36,637 nucleotides of DNA. Origin: Paludibacteraceae bacterium. GTDB taxonomy: Bacteria > Bacteroidota > Bacteroidia > Bacteroidales > Paludibacteraceae. The stretch is from positions 1 to 36,637 of the forward strand of contig JAFYSK010000047.1 in assembly GCA_017559385.1 (NCBI GenBank). The letters run 5' to 3'. Position 1 is the first letter of the stretch. Every line of letters begins with the position of its first letter. The notes below the pieces were generated by a model that made no database searches, was not told the origin of the DNA, and worked only from the letters and a program-made list of their open reading frames with translations. The position numbers and the translations under genes were made by a program. Of the stretch, positions 16,822 through 25,313 are shown in pieces.

Positions 16822-18648
16822 ATGGTTTCCGTAGAACATCTCGGCATAGAATATTCATCACGTCCGATATTGGACGATATTACATTTTTGATTAATCCCC
16901 GCGATCGCATTGCTCTCGTGGGCAAGAATGGTGCAGGTAAGACCACCCTACTCCGCCTATTAGCAGGCGCAGAGACACCTAGTTCAGGACGTATCTCGAA
17001 GATGGGCGATATCACCATCGGCTACCTGCCACAAGTGATGATGCACGTGGACGGCAAGACGCTCAGGGAGGATGTGATGAGCGTTGTTCAATGTTCAGAC
17101 GTTCAGGAGTTTAGGAGTTCAGGCGAGGAAGCCAGATTTATTGCCGAGATGGATCGAACCATCATCGGTTTGGGTTTTGAGCGCAAGGATTTTGATCGTC
17201 CATGTTCGGAGTTTTCGGGTGGTTGGCGCATGCGTATTGAGCTAGCTAAGATATTGCTTCAACATCCTGATTTATTGTTACTTGACGAGCCAACCAACCA
17301 CCTTGATATTGAGTCAATCCAATGGCTAGAAGAGTTTTTAAAGACCAATAGTAGTGCATTGGTTTTGGTGAGCCACGACCGTGCATTTTTGGACAATGTG
17401 ACCACCCGAACCATTGAGATTACACTAGGCAGAATATACGACTATAATGTGCCCTACTCCCAGTTCAAGGTACTGCGTCAAGAGCGCCACGAGCAGCAGG
17501 TTCGCGCCTATCAGAATCAACAAAAAATGATTCAAGAGACTGAGGAGTTTATCGAGCGTTTCCGCTACAAAGCGACCAAAGCGGTACAAGTACAATCGCG
17601 CATCAAGCAATTGGAGAAGCTGGAGCGCCTAGAGGTAGATATCGAAGACAACTCCAGACTGAGTCTGCGTTTTCCTCCTGCTCCACGAAGTGGAGATTTT
17701 CCGATTATAGTAGAAGACTTACGCAAAGATTTTGGCGAACATATGGTCTTCCAGAACGCCAATTTCACCATCCGAAGAGGCGAAAAAGTGGCCTTTGTCG
17801 GCAAGAATGGCGAGGGTAAAACTACTCTGGTTCGCTGCATCATGGGTCAACTGGATTATCTAGGTAATCTGAAGATTGGTCACAATGTAAAAATCGGTTA
17901 TTTTGCGCAAAACCAAGCAGCCCTTTTGGATGGCGAAATGACTGTGTTTGAGACGATTGACTATGTGGCAGTGGGTGATATACGCACCAAGATTCGCGAC
18001 ATTTTAGGCGCCTTTATGTTTGGCGGTGAAGCCTCTGATAAGAAGGTCAAAGTGCTATCTGGTGGCGAGCGCAGTCGTTTGGCAATGATTCGTTTGCTGC
18101 TTGAACCATGCAACCTGCTGATTCTAGACGAGCCTACCAACCACCTTGACATGCAGTCCAAGGATGTGCTAAAAGCTGCGTTGAAGGAGTTTAATGGTAC
18201 GGTCATCTGCGTGAGCCACGACCGCGACTTCCTAGATGGCTTGGTAGACAAAGTCTACGAGTTTGGCGGAGGCAAGGTACGCGAACACCTAGGAGGCATC
18301 TACGATTTTCTCCGCAGCAAACGCATTGGTTCGCTGCAGGAGTTGGAGCGGAAATCGGATAACGCGAATCGTGAATCGGGAATTGGAAGTCAGAAAACTG
18401 AGGTCACCTCTGCTAAATTGGATTATGCCGCACAAAAGGCAGCCGCAGCAGCACGACGCAAAAAGGAAAAGCAAATAGCTGATATTGAGGCTGCTATAGC
18501 CAAATTAGAGCAAGAGCAACACGACCTAGAAACGCTACTATCTGATGTAGCAAATCAAACCACCGAAAACTTCCAACGCTACGAACACATCAAGCGCGAA
18601 ATGGAACAGCGCCTGTATGAGTGGGAAATTCTGAGCGAGGAAGATTGA
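16822..18648 (+). CDS. ABC-F family ATP-binding protein (translation factor type)
   Basis: About 608 residues from ATG at 16822. An upstream TTG at 16762 would add 20 residues that do not look like ABC-F sequence. Two ABC modules are fused: Walker A GKNGAGKTT (34-42) with EFSGGWRMRIELAK and LLLLDEPTNHLD, then GKNGEGKTT with LSGGERSRLAMIR and LLILDEPTNHLD. The charged linker between them (FIERFRYKATKAVQVQSRIKQ; part of a longer helix) is the ribosome-contacting arm. The C-terminus is a coiled coil as in Uup/YheS-type proteins. There is no membrane domain. ABC-F proteins act on stalled or antibiotic-bound ribosomes; which subtype this is cannot be settled here. Two stretches of short-word repeats lie in frame inside the gene at about 17084-17124 and 18351-18390. 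Confidence 0.93.
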   Translation: MVSVEHLGIEYSSRPILDDITFLINPRDRIALVGKNGAGKTTLLRLLAGAETPSSGRISKMGDITIGYLPQVMMHVDGKTLREDVMSVVQCSDVQEFRSSGEEARFIAEMDRTIIGLGFERKDFDRPCSEFSGGWRMRIELAKILLQHPDLLLLDEPTNHLDIESIQWLEEFLKTNSSALVLVSHDRAFLDNVTTRTIEITLGRIYDYNVPYSQFKVLRQERHEQQVRAYQNQQKMIQETEEFIERFRYKATKAVQVQSRIKQLEKLERLEVDIEDNSRLSLRFPPAPRSGDFPIIVEDLRKDFGEHMVFQNANFTIRRGEKVAFVGKNGEGKTTLVRCIMGQLDYLGNLKIGHNVKIGYFAQNQAALLDGEMTVFETIDYVAVGDIRTKIRDILGAFMFGGEASDKKVKVLSGGERSRLAMIRLLLEPCNLLILDEPTNHLDMQSKDVLKAALKEFNGTVICVSHDRDFLDGLVDKVYEFGGGKVREHLGGIYDFLRSKRIGSLQELERKSDNANRESGIGSQKTEVTSAKLDYAAQKAAAAARRKKEKQIADIEAAIAKLEQEQHDLETLLSDVANQTTENFQRYEHIKREMEQRLYEWEILSEED

Positions 18649-18696
18649 CAATACCACTAAATTATTGGTTCTACCGCTATTTTACTGCTAAATCAT

Positions 18697-18727
18697 TTGC
18701 AAATATGCAAAAAAATGTGTAATTTTG
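18697..18727 (+). promoter_or_regulatory. Promoter of the nusB-yajC operon
   Basis: TTG (18697-18699), a 20-base spacer and TAATTTTG (18720-18727) match the Bacteroidota consensus. The nusB start lies 43 bases after the -7 element. It is the only promoter of this type I noticed at the head of the long plus-strand run. Confidence 0.75.
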
Positions 18728-18770
18728 CAGCGTAATTTGCAAAATTAGGTATTTTATTGAATAAACTCAT

Positions 18771-19724
18771 ATGATTAACAGAACACTGGTACGTACCAAA
18801 ATCATTCAAACCCTCTTTGCCTACTACAAAGATGGTGACAAGACTCCTTTAACAGCTCGCAAGGAATTATTAAGCAGTTTTTCTAGCACATATAGCCTCT
18901 ATATGGCTTTGTTAGCGTTTGCTGACGAACTAGTCACTTATGCAGAAGAACAGATCACTGAGAACAAACAACGTGCAGCTGTGACCCACCAAGAGTACAC
19001 TCCTAATTATCGATTTGTCAATAACCAAGTGTCGCGCGACTTGTTCAACAATCGTCGCTTGCGTAACTATATCGAGGAGAACCATCTTCGCTGGGATACT
19101 GGCATGAACGGTGTGATTGCTATCTACAAGCAATTGCTGCAAGAGCCTTTCTACCAAGAGTATATGCAGTTGGACGCTCCTAGCTACAATGATGACAAGA
19201 TGCTGTGGCGCAAGATCTACGGCAATCTGCTCATCAACAACGAGCACCTACACGCTGCTCTGGAGGAGATGGAGGTGGCACTGGATCACCAAGGTTGGAC
19301 CACTGATATGGACCAAATCTTGACCTATATTGTTAAAACCATCAAGCAGTTTAAGGAGGAGAATGGCGAGGATCAACCGCTGTTGGAGATGTTCGCATCC
19401 AAGGATGAGTTGGCTTTTGCCAAAGACCTGCTTCGTCTGACAATTGAGCATGCCGAGGAGTACAAGGAGCTCATCGCTCAATCCTTGCACAACTGGGATG
19501 CTGAGCGCATTGCGTATATGGATCAGATCATCTTGCTGGTGGCAATCTCCGAGATTGTTAACTTCAATGATATTGCCCTTGAGGTGTCAATGAATGAGTA
19601 TATCGAATTGTCTAAAGAGTATTCTAGCGACAAGAGTTACCAATTCATCAATGGCGTACTCAACAATGTCGTTCTTGAGTTGAAGAAAAACAATACACTG
19701 TTCAAAATAATCAAAAAACAATAA
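18771..19724 (+). CDS. nusB: Transcription antitermination factor NusB (long Bacteroidota form)
   Basis: 317 residues, about twice the length of the E. coli protein. The N-terminus MINRTLVRTKIIQTLFAYYK and the C-terminal NusB domain (AERIAYMDQIILLVAISEI, IALEVSMNEYIELSKEYS, SYQFINGVLNNV) are typical of the long form in this phylum, with an extra helical region of about 150 residues between them. NusB binds boxA RNA together with NusE/S10 to prevent early termination in rRNA operons. The gene is followed after 17 bases by yajC, a neighbourhood I recognise as usual for Bacteroidota. Confidence 0.95.
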   Translation: MINRTLVRTKIIQTLFAYYKDGDKTPLTARKELLSSFSSTYSLYMALLAFADELVTYAEEQITENKQRAAVTHQEYTPNYRFVNNQVSRDLFNNRRLRNYIEENHLRWDTGMNGVIAIYKQLLQEPFYQEYMQLDAPSYNDDKMLWRKIYGNLLINNEHLHAALEEMEVALDHQGWTTDMDQILTYIVKTIKQFKEENGEDQPLLEMFASKDELAFAKDLLRLTIEHAEEYKELIAQSLHNWDAERIAYMDQIILLVAISEIVNFNDIALEVSMNEYIELSKEYSSDKSYQFINGVLNNVVLELKKNNTLFKIIKKQ

Positions 19725-19741
19725 TCAAAAATCATTAAATC

Positions 19742-20092
19742 ATGCTTAATTTCATTTTATTGCAAGCACAAGCTGCTGCAGGTGCTGGCCAACAACAAGG
19801 TAGTCCATGGTCATTCTGGATCATGATGATCGTTATCTTTGTAATCTTCTATTTCTTTATGATTCGCCCACAACAAAAGAAGCAAAAAGAGTTGCAAAAG
19901 CAACGTGATGCGCTTACCAAAGGCGACAAGGTGATTACCGCTGGTGGTATCTATGGTACTATCAAAGAGGTTAAGGAGACTACCTTCTTGATCGAGATCT
20001 CTAAGGAAGTTGTTATCAAGATTGATAAGGCTAGCGTATTTGTTGCTGCAGAGGATGCACAACAAGCACAAGCTACCAACGAGCAAAAATAA
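19742..20092 (+). CDS. yajC: Preprotein translocase subunit YajC
   Basis: 116 residues. The short N-terminal segment rich in Ala and Gln is followed by one membrane helix (WSFWIMMIVIFVIFYFFMI) and the family motif IRPQQKKQKE. The soluble domain has KGDKVITAGGIYGTIKEV. YajC is an inner-membrane partner of SecDF in protein export. The ybbR-like gene begins two bases after its stop. Confidence 0.97.
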   Translation: MLNFILLQAQAAAGAGQQQGSPWSFWIMMIVIFVIFYFFMIRPQQKKQKELQKQRDALTKGDKVITAGGIYGTIKEVKETTFLIEISKEVVIKIDKASVFVAAEDAQQAQATNEQK

Positions 20093-20094
20093 TT

Positions 20095-21066
20095 GTGAAA
20101 GCTAGATTCCAATCATACAAGCAACAGGTCATCCGCCTGTGGCGTTGGCTGGTGGGCAAAGACTTGCTCATCTTCCTGATGTTTGTAGGACTGGTTACTA
20201 TCATTTGGTGGGGACGCACAATGTCTTCATCATTGAGAGATGCTAAATTTCCAATTGACATCATCTATAGCGGTGTGGACGACTGTATTCAGTTTTCCAC
20301 TCCGCTTCCCACTCAAATCGAAGCTACCATCAGTGACGAAGGCCGCAACCTACGCCACCTGACCAAGCAAAACCTGACTATCACCCTAGACCTATCCTCC
20401 TATTTTACGGAGAAGCAGGGTACCTTTACACTGACGAGCGATATTATTCGTCCTCGCCTGCAAGATATCCTACCTAGCACAGCGATGATCGAGCAACTCA
20501 GTCCCGACAAGTTCGAAACATCCTATCAACTGCAACATAGCAAACGAGTACCTATCCTACTCAAGTACAATGTACAATGCATACCTCAGCACCAGCTAAA
20601 GGGCCGCCCGATACTATCACTAGATAGCATCATGGTCTATGGCACTGAGGATATGGTCAATAGCATCGATAGTATCTGCACCCAAGCCGTTACGCTGGTT
20701 GATGTCAGCGACACGGTTCGTCAAACCGTTGCTCTGCAGATACCTTCCACCGTTCGAAGTAAATATACATCGGTGCAAGCTACATTTATTGCCGAACAAT
20801 TCACGGATAAAACTTTCACATTGCCTATCCAAGTGACAGATGTACCTCAAGGCGAGTATGTCCGCCTCTTTCCTAAGGAAACCACCGTTACGGTGCGCGT
20901 GGGCGTATCCAGCTATGCAGAGGTACAGGCTAGCGACATCATGGTGTATTGCACCTACCCAACACAAACACGCAATACGCTAAGCGTGGAAGCACAGACC
21001 GACAATCCACATATCTCCAATATACGACTCTACCCATCATCGGTGGAGTACATCATTGAACGATAA
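20095..21066 (+). CDS. YbbR-like domain protein
   Basis: 323 residues, starting with GTG at 20095, two bases after yajC. An N-terminal cytoplasmic segment (RLWRWLVGKD) precedes one membrane helix (LLIFLMFVGLVTIIWWG). Extracytoplasmic beta-rich YbbR-type repeats follow, with blocks such as FPIDIIYSG, KRVPILLKYNV and VYGTEDMVNSIDSI. Members in other phyla (CdaR) act beside diadenylate cyclases; no such cyclase gene lies here, and in Bacteroidota the gene commonly sits after yajC. The role here is therefore open. Confidence 0.85.
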   Translation: MKARFQSYKQQVIRLWRWLVGKDLLIFLMFVGLVTIIWWGRTMSSSLRDAKFPIDIIYSGVDDCIQFSTPLPTQIEATISDEGRNLRHLTKQNLTITLDLSSYFTEKQGTFTLTSDIIRPRLQDILPSTAMIEQLSPDKFETSYQLQHSKRVPILLKYNVQCIPQHQLKGRPILSLDSIMVYGTEDMVNSIDSICTQAVTLVDVSDTVRQTVALQIPSTVRSKYTSVQATFIAEQFTDKTFTLPIQVTDVPQGEYVRLFPKETTVTVRVGVSSYAEVQASDIMVYCTYPTQTRNTLSVEAQTDNPHISNIRLYPSSVEYIIER

Positions 21067-21067
21067 T

Positions 21068-22204
21068 ATGAAAAAGATTCAAATGGTAGATCTGCAGACG
21101 CAGTATCAACACATAAAAGCCGATATTGATCGTGGCATCCAAGCTGTGATCGACTCTGCTAGTTTCATCAAGGGCCCAGCCGTAACATCCTTCCAGCATA
21201 ACCTGGAGGCCTATACTGGCGCCAAGCATGTTATTCCGGTGGGCAATGGTACCGATGCGCTACAGATTGCGTTGATGGCACTGGGCCTGAAACCGGGCGA
21301 CGAGGTCATCACCCCTACCTTCACCTTTATCGCCACCGCCGAGGTGGTTGCGCTATTGGGTTTGACCCCGGTGGTGGTAGATGTAGATTGGGATACGATG
21401 AATATCTCCGTTGAGGCTATCCGCAAGGCCATCACCCCACGCACCAAGGCCATCGTACCGGTGCATTTGTTTGGACAATGTGCCGACATGGAGGCCATCA
21501 TGGCTATCGCCCAAGAGCATAAGCTCTATGTGGTGGAAGACGCTTGCCAAGCCATCGGAGCTGAATTCACATTCAGCGATGGCACCAAGCAACAGGCAGC
21601 CACCATTGGTCATGTGGGTTGCACCAGTTTCTTCCCATCCAAGAACCTAGGTTGCTACGGCGATGGAGGAGCTATCTTCACCAACGACGACGAACTAGCG
21701 GCTCAGATGCGCGCCATTGCTAACCACGGTATGGTGATCCGCTATCACCACGATCAGGTGGGTGTCAACTCGCGTTTGGATAGCATACAAGCGGCCATCC
21801 TAGACGTCAAGTTGCCTCATCTGAACGATTATATCGCGGCTCGCCAGCGTGCCGCAGCCTATTACGACCAGGCTTTTGCCAACCATAGCAAGATCCTGAT
21901 CCCAGCACGCGATGCGCGTTCTACTCATGTATTCCACCAATATACGCTGCGCCTACAGAATGTGGACCGCGACGCTTTGCGCGAAGCACTAGCACAAGTA
22001 GGCATACCAGCTATGGTGTACTACCCTATACCATTGCATATGCAGCAGGCATACCAAGATCCACGCTACCAAGCAGGTCATTTCCCTGTGGCTGAGCAAC
22101 TAGCGGCATGCGTTTTGTCATTGCCTATGCATACCGAATTAGACGAAGAGCAACTAGAGTATATCACTACACACGTACTCCAGGCTATTGATGCTCAGCT
22201 CTAA
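21068..22204 (+). CDS. DegT/DnrJ/EryC1-type PLP-dependent sugar aminotransferase
   Basis: 378 residues from ATG at 21068, one base after the previous stop. An upstream TTG at 21056 would only add MNDN. The fold-type I core has GNGTDALQIAL, PTFTFIATAEV, VVEDACQAIGA with Asp158 for the cofactor, and SFFPSKNLGCYGDGG with Lys192 as the PLP lysine. The C-terminal part has GVNSRLDSIQAAIL and VYYPIPLHMQ. The closest type I recall is the WbpE/WlbC-like group that aminates UDP-3-keto sugars for surface polysaccharides. No other sugar-nucleotide gene is beside it, so the true substrate is unknown. Confidence 0.9.
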   Translation: MKKIQMVDLQTQYQHIKADIDRGIQAVIDSASFIKGPAVTSFQHNLEAYTGAKHVIPVGNGTDALQIALMALGLKPGDEVITPTFTFIATAEVVALLGLTPVVVDVDWDTMNISVEAIRKAITPRTKAIVPVHLFGQCADMEAIMAIAQEHKLYVVEDACQAIGAEFTFSDGTKQQAATIGHVGCTSFFPSKNLGCYGDGGAIFTNDDELAAQMRAIANHGMVIRYHHDQVGVNSRLDSIQAAILDVKLPHLNDYIAARQRAAAYYDQAFANHSKILIPARDARSTHVFHQYTLRLQNVDRDALREALAQVGIPAMVYYPIPLHMQQAYQDPRYQAGHFPVAEQLAACVLSLPMHTELDEEQLEYITTHVLQAIDAQL

Positions 22205-22232
22205 ACACTAAACTTTAAACACTAAACTAAAA

Positions 22233-23696
22233 ATGGCAACTTCATTAAGTCTCACACAGAGTCAGAAGCAGACGCTCAACTTATCGCCTGCACAGATACA
22301 GGTGATGCGTATGTTGGAATTGCCAACATGCGAACTCCGCACGCATATTGATGAGGAACTACAAACCAACCCTTCGTTAGAAGAGGGAGTAGAAAAAACC
22401 AACGAGGTAGAAGAGCTCGACTACAACGAGGAGGAATACGAGAATCCCCTCAAGAACAGCGATTTTGACTACGACGACTATACCAACGACGACGATAGCA
22501 TCGAACGCCCCTCATCCTTGGGCAACCCCAATAGCCGTCCGGCCGAGGAAATACCTTTCTCAATGGGTATCAGTCTGAACGAGCACCTCAAATCGCAGAT
22601 CTACCTGACCAAGATGGACAAACCCGACCGCCATATCGCCAAGTTTGTGGTGGGTAATATTGATGACAACGGCTATTTGCGACGCACAGCAGAGGAGCTG
22701 GTGGACGACCTGAGTTTCCGCGAAGGAATCATTGTTTCTGACAGCAAGATGAAGGAGATCATCGAGCAGATTCAGCAGTTTGACCCAGTGGGCGTAGGCG
22801 CATACAATGCACAAGAATGCTTGCTCATACAGATACGCCAGAAGGAGCCTACACCTAGCGTAGAACTAGCGCATAATATCCTGCGCAACCACTTTGAGGC
22901 ATTCTCTAAGGCCAACTTCGAGCGCATCAAACAACGCCTGAACATCACCGATGAGCAGTTTCGTCAGGCTATCAAGGAAATCCAACATCTCAACCCCAAG
23001 CCTAGTAGCGCATGGCAAGGCACACGCGAAGAGATCAATCGCGAGATTGTCATACCAGACTTCATCGTCGAGAATCAGGACGATGTACTCGTAGTATCGC
23101 TCAATAACAGCGATATACCACCGCTGCGCGTATCGGACTACTATGTCAATCAGCTAAACCAATATACCGCTAAGAGCAAGGACCACAGCAGTCGAGAAAA
23201 AGAAGCGGGAAAGCAGATTAAGAAGTATGTGGAGACTGCCAGAACCTTCATCGATGCCATTCGTCAACGCAACGAGACGATGATACGTGCCATGCAGGCA
23301 TTGGTAAAACTGCAACGTGAGTTCTTCTTACAAGGAGACAGCATGTACCTCAAACCAATGGTACTGAAAGATATAGCAGACATCACAAAATATGATGTTT
23401 CAACTATATCACGCGCATTTAGCAACAAGTATGTACAAACCGAACATGGTATTCTGCCGCTCAAATTCTTCTTCTCAGAGGCCATGACCAACGAGAACGG
23501 AGACACCATCTCAACACGCGAGACCAAACAGCGACTAGAAGAGATTATCAAGCACGAGGACAAGCAACATCCACTAACCGACGACCAGTTGGTACAAGCA
23601 TTGTGCAGCGAGGGATATGTCATTGCCCGACGAACAGTAGCTAAATACCGCGAGCAACTCAACATTCCTATTGCCCGACTACGCAAGAAAATATAA
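22233..23696 (+). CDS. rpoN: RNA polymerase sigma-54 factor RpoN
   Basis: 487 residues. Region I is Gln- and Leu-rich (LSLTQSQKQTLNLSPAQIQVM; part) and is followed by the acidic region II (residues about 50-100). The core-binding region, the helix-turn-helix block (LKDIADITKYDVSTISRAFSNKY; part) and the RpoN box ARRTVAKYRE (465-474) are all intact. It directs RNA polymerase to -24/-12 promoters and needs an AAA+ activator, none of which is encoded in this window. The stop codon overlaps the start of the next gene by one base (TAATG). Confidence 0.96.
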   Translation: MATSLSLTQSQKQTLNLSPAQIQVMRMLELPTCELRTHIDEELQTNPSLEEGVEKTNEVEELDYNEEEYENPLKNSDFDYDDYTNDDDSIERPSSLGNPNSRPAEEIPFSMGISLNEHLKSQIYLTKMDKPDRHIAKFVVGNIDDNGYLRRTAEELVDDLSFREGIIVSDSKMKEIIEQIQQFDPVGVGAYNAQECLLIQIRQKEPTPSVELAHNILRNHFEAFSKANFERIKQRLNITDEQFRQAIKEIQHLNPKPSSAWQGTREEINREIVIPDFIVENQDDVLVVSLNNSDIPPLRVSDYYVNQLNQYTAKSKDHSSREKEAGKQIKKYVETARTFIDAIRQRNETMIRAMQALVKLQREFFLQGDSMYLKPMVLKDIADITKYDVSTISRAFSNKYVQTEHGILPLKFFFSEAMTNENGDTISTRETKQRLEEIIKHEDKQHPLTDDQLVQALCSEGYVIARRTVAKYREQLNIPIARLRKKI

Positions 23697-24328
23697 TGCA
23701 ACGCTTATTACACATACTAGCCATGTCGTGCAGCATACTGCTGCATCCGCTGCTGATGCCCACCTATGGTATGGCACTGATGTTGGCATCGCTGCGTATG
23801 GTGTATGTTAATATGGGCATTGTGTATATCCTAGTGGCCATGCTGGGTACTATCTTCTTTACGCTGCTCATACCGGGCAGTATCATCTACTATCTGTGGA
23901 AGAGCAACAAGATTGATTCGCTCCATATCGACAATGCCAAACAGCGCACTGCGCCCTACGTATATACCATCATGGCGTATGGTTTTTGGGTTTATTTTAT
24001 CTACGATATCCTACACCTACCCATGCTGATGCTAAGCATTGGTGTTGGTGCTATCTTGGCGCTGACGGCGGTTACTATCATCAACCATTGGTGGAAGATC
24101 TCCGCTCATCTCACCGGTATTGGCGGTCTGCTAGGTGGCCTATGCAGCTATGCGCTGTTCTCCATCAACACGCCTATTGCACTGATTATCACTATACTGA
24201 TCCTTGCACTAATGCTTATGTATGCCAGACTATACCTCAACGCACATACCCCATTGCAGGTAGTGGCTGGCTTGCTACTGGGCTTACTCACTGTATTCAT
24301 CCCTAACCTCATCATCTGCTATGCGTAA
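23696..24328 (+). CDS. PAP2-like integral membrane protein
   Basis: 210 residues, nearly all hydrophobic, with about six membrane helices. Remnants of the PAP2 phosphatase signature are visible in order: DNAKQRTAPY, then KISAHLTGIGGLLGG where SGH is usual, then ARLYLNAHTPLQVVAGLLLG in place of SRxxxxxHxxxD. The His of motif III is kept but the Asp is replaced by Gln. Family members act on lipid phosphates in the membrane, but with these changes activity is uncertain. Start overlaps the rpoN stop by one base. Confidence 0.78.
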   Translation: MQRLLHILAMSCSILLHPLLMPTYGMALMLASLRMVYVNMGIVYILVAMLGTIFFTLLIPGSIIYYLWKSNKIDSLHIDNAKQRTAPYVYTIMAYGFWVYFIYDILHLPMLMLSIGVGAILALTAVTIINHWWKISAHLTGIGGLLGGLCSYALFSINTPIALIITILILALMLMYARLYLNAHTPLQVVAGLLLGLLTVFIPNLIICYA

Positions 24329-25313
24329 GTTTATTATACTAGCCTTCATATTGCTCACTGTTGGCCTGCAGGCTCAACATAGAATCCAGCTCACCGATAG
24401 TGCACAGATCCAACTCGTCACCTGCACCCAGGGCGAGCAAGTATGGTCCAAGTACGGGCACTCAGGTATTCGCGTAGTAGATCCAGCCAAGAATTTGGAT
24501 ATTGTATTCAACTATGGTATCTTCGACCTGATGTCCGACGACTTTTACATCAAGTTCGTCAAGGGCGAGACCTATTACCAACTAGGAATTGAGAGCTATC
24601 CACATTTCCTATCCTTCTACCGCAGCATTGGTCGCCGTATCTACTGGCAGGAGCTCAATCTCACACCCGCGCAAAAACAGCGCATCGTAGATGCCCTGAT
24701 GGTCAATTACCAACCTGAAAACAGATATTATCTCTATAATTTTGTCTTTGACAACTGTGCCACTCGCCCCTACCACCTCATCAAGAACGCCTTGCAGGAT
24801 AGCATCATTTCTACTTACAAGGGCTTTGAGGGTACAGATTTTCGTCCAGCTATCTCGCATTATACGGGTCCTAACTCCTGGGTAGATTTTGGTATTAATA
24901 TGGTGTTTGGCAGCCGTGCGAACACGGCTATGACCAACGAGCAGCGTCTCTTCTTACCCGAGGAGCTGATGAACTATTTTGCCCATGCCACCCTATCAGA
25001 TGGCACTCCATTGGTCATCCGTCAGGATATTGGAGCTTTCGACCCCGTCAAAGTACCATGGTACGCCAATTGTTGGCTCGGCATTGTTGCTTTTGCCATC
25101 CTCATGACGCTATTATCCTATTACGACAGACGCCGACAACGTCTCACATGGGGTGTGGATGTACTGCTAGGTATCATCTATCTGATACTGATCGCTATTG
25201 TCATCTTCCTCACCTTCTTCTCATGCCACCCATTGGTTGGCTTCAACTGGAGATTATTACTATTCCCTATTATACATTTATGCGCAAGACTCGTTTATTT
25301 TGTACGACGCTGA
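24321..25313 (+). CDS. DUF4105 (Lnb N-terminal type) envelope protein
   Basis: 330 residues. A signal peptide ends after GLQAQ (about residue 19). The DUF4105 domain has the family motifs VTCTQGEQVWSKYGHSGIRV, FNYGIF, FVKGETYYQL and YNFVFDNCATRP. The His in GHSGIRV and the Cys in DNCATRP are the likely catalytic pair of this papain-like fold. The C-terminal 90 residues have about three membrane helices. The substrate is unknown. It overlaps the preceding gene by eight bases and the following gene by 34 bases, so the three are likely one transcription unit. Confidence 0.88.
   Translation: MRKFIILAFILLTVGLQAQHRIQLTDSAQIQLVTCTQGEQVWSKYGHSGIRVVDPAKNLDIVFNYGIFDLMSDDFYIKFVKGETYYQLGIESYPHFLSFYRSIGRRIYWQELNLTPAQKQRIVDALMVNYQPENRYYLYNFVFDNCATRPYHLIKNALQDSIISTYKGFEGTDFRPAISHYTGPNSWVDFGINMVFGSRANTAMTNEQRLFLPEELMNYFAHATLSDGTPLVIRQDIGAFDPVKVPWYANCWLGIVAFAILMTLLSYYDRRRQRLTWGVDVLLGIIYLILIAIVIFLTFFSCHPLVGFNWRLLLFPIIHLCARLVYFVRR

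Noticed and set aside
25058-25279. Longer start of the phosphatase-fold gene
   Set aside because: The extra 74 residues are an out-of-frame translation of the DUF4105 gene; a good signal peptide begins at 25280.
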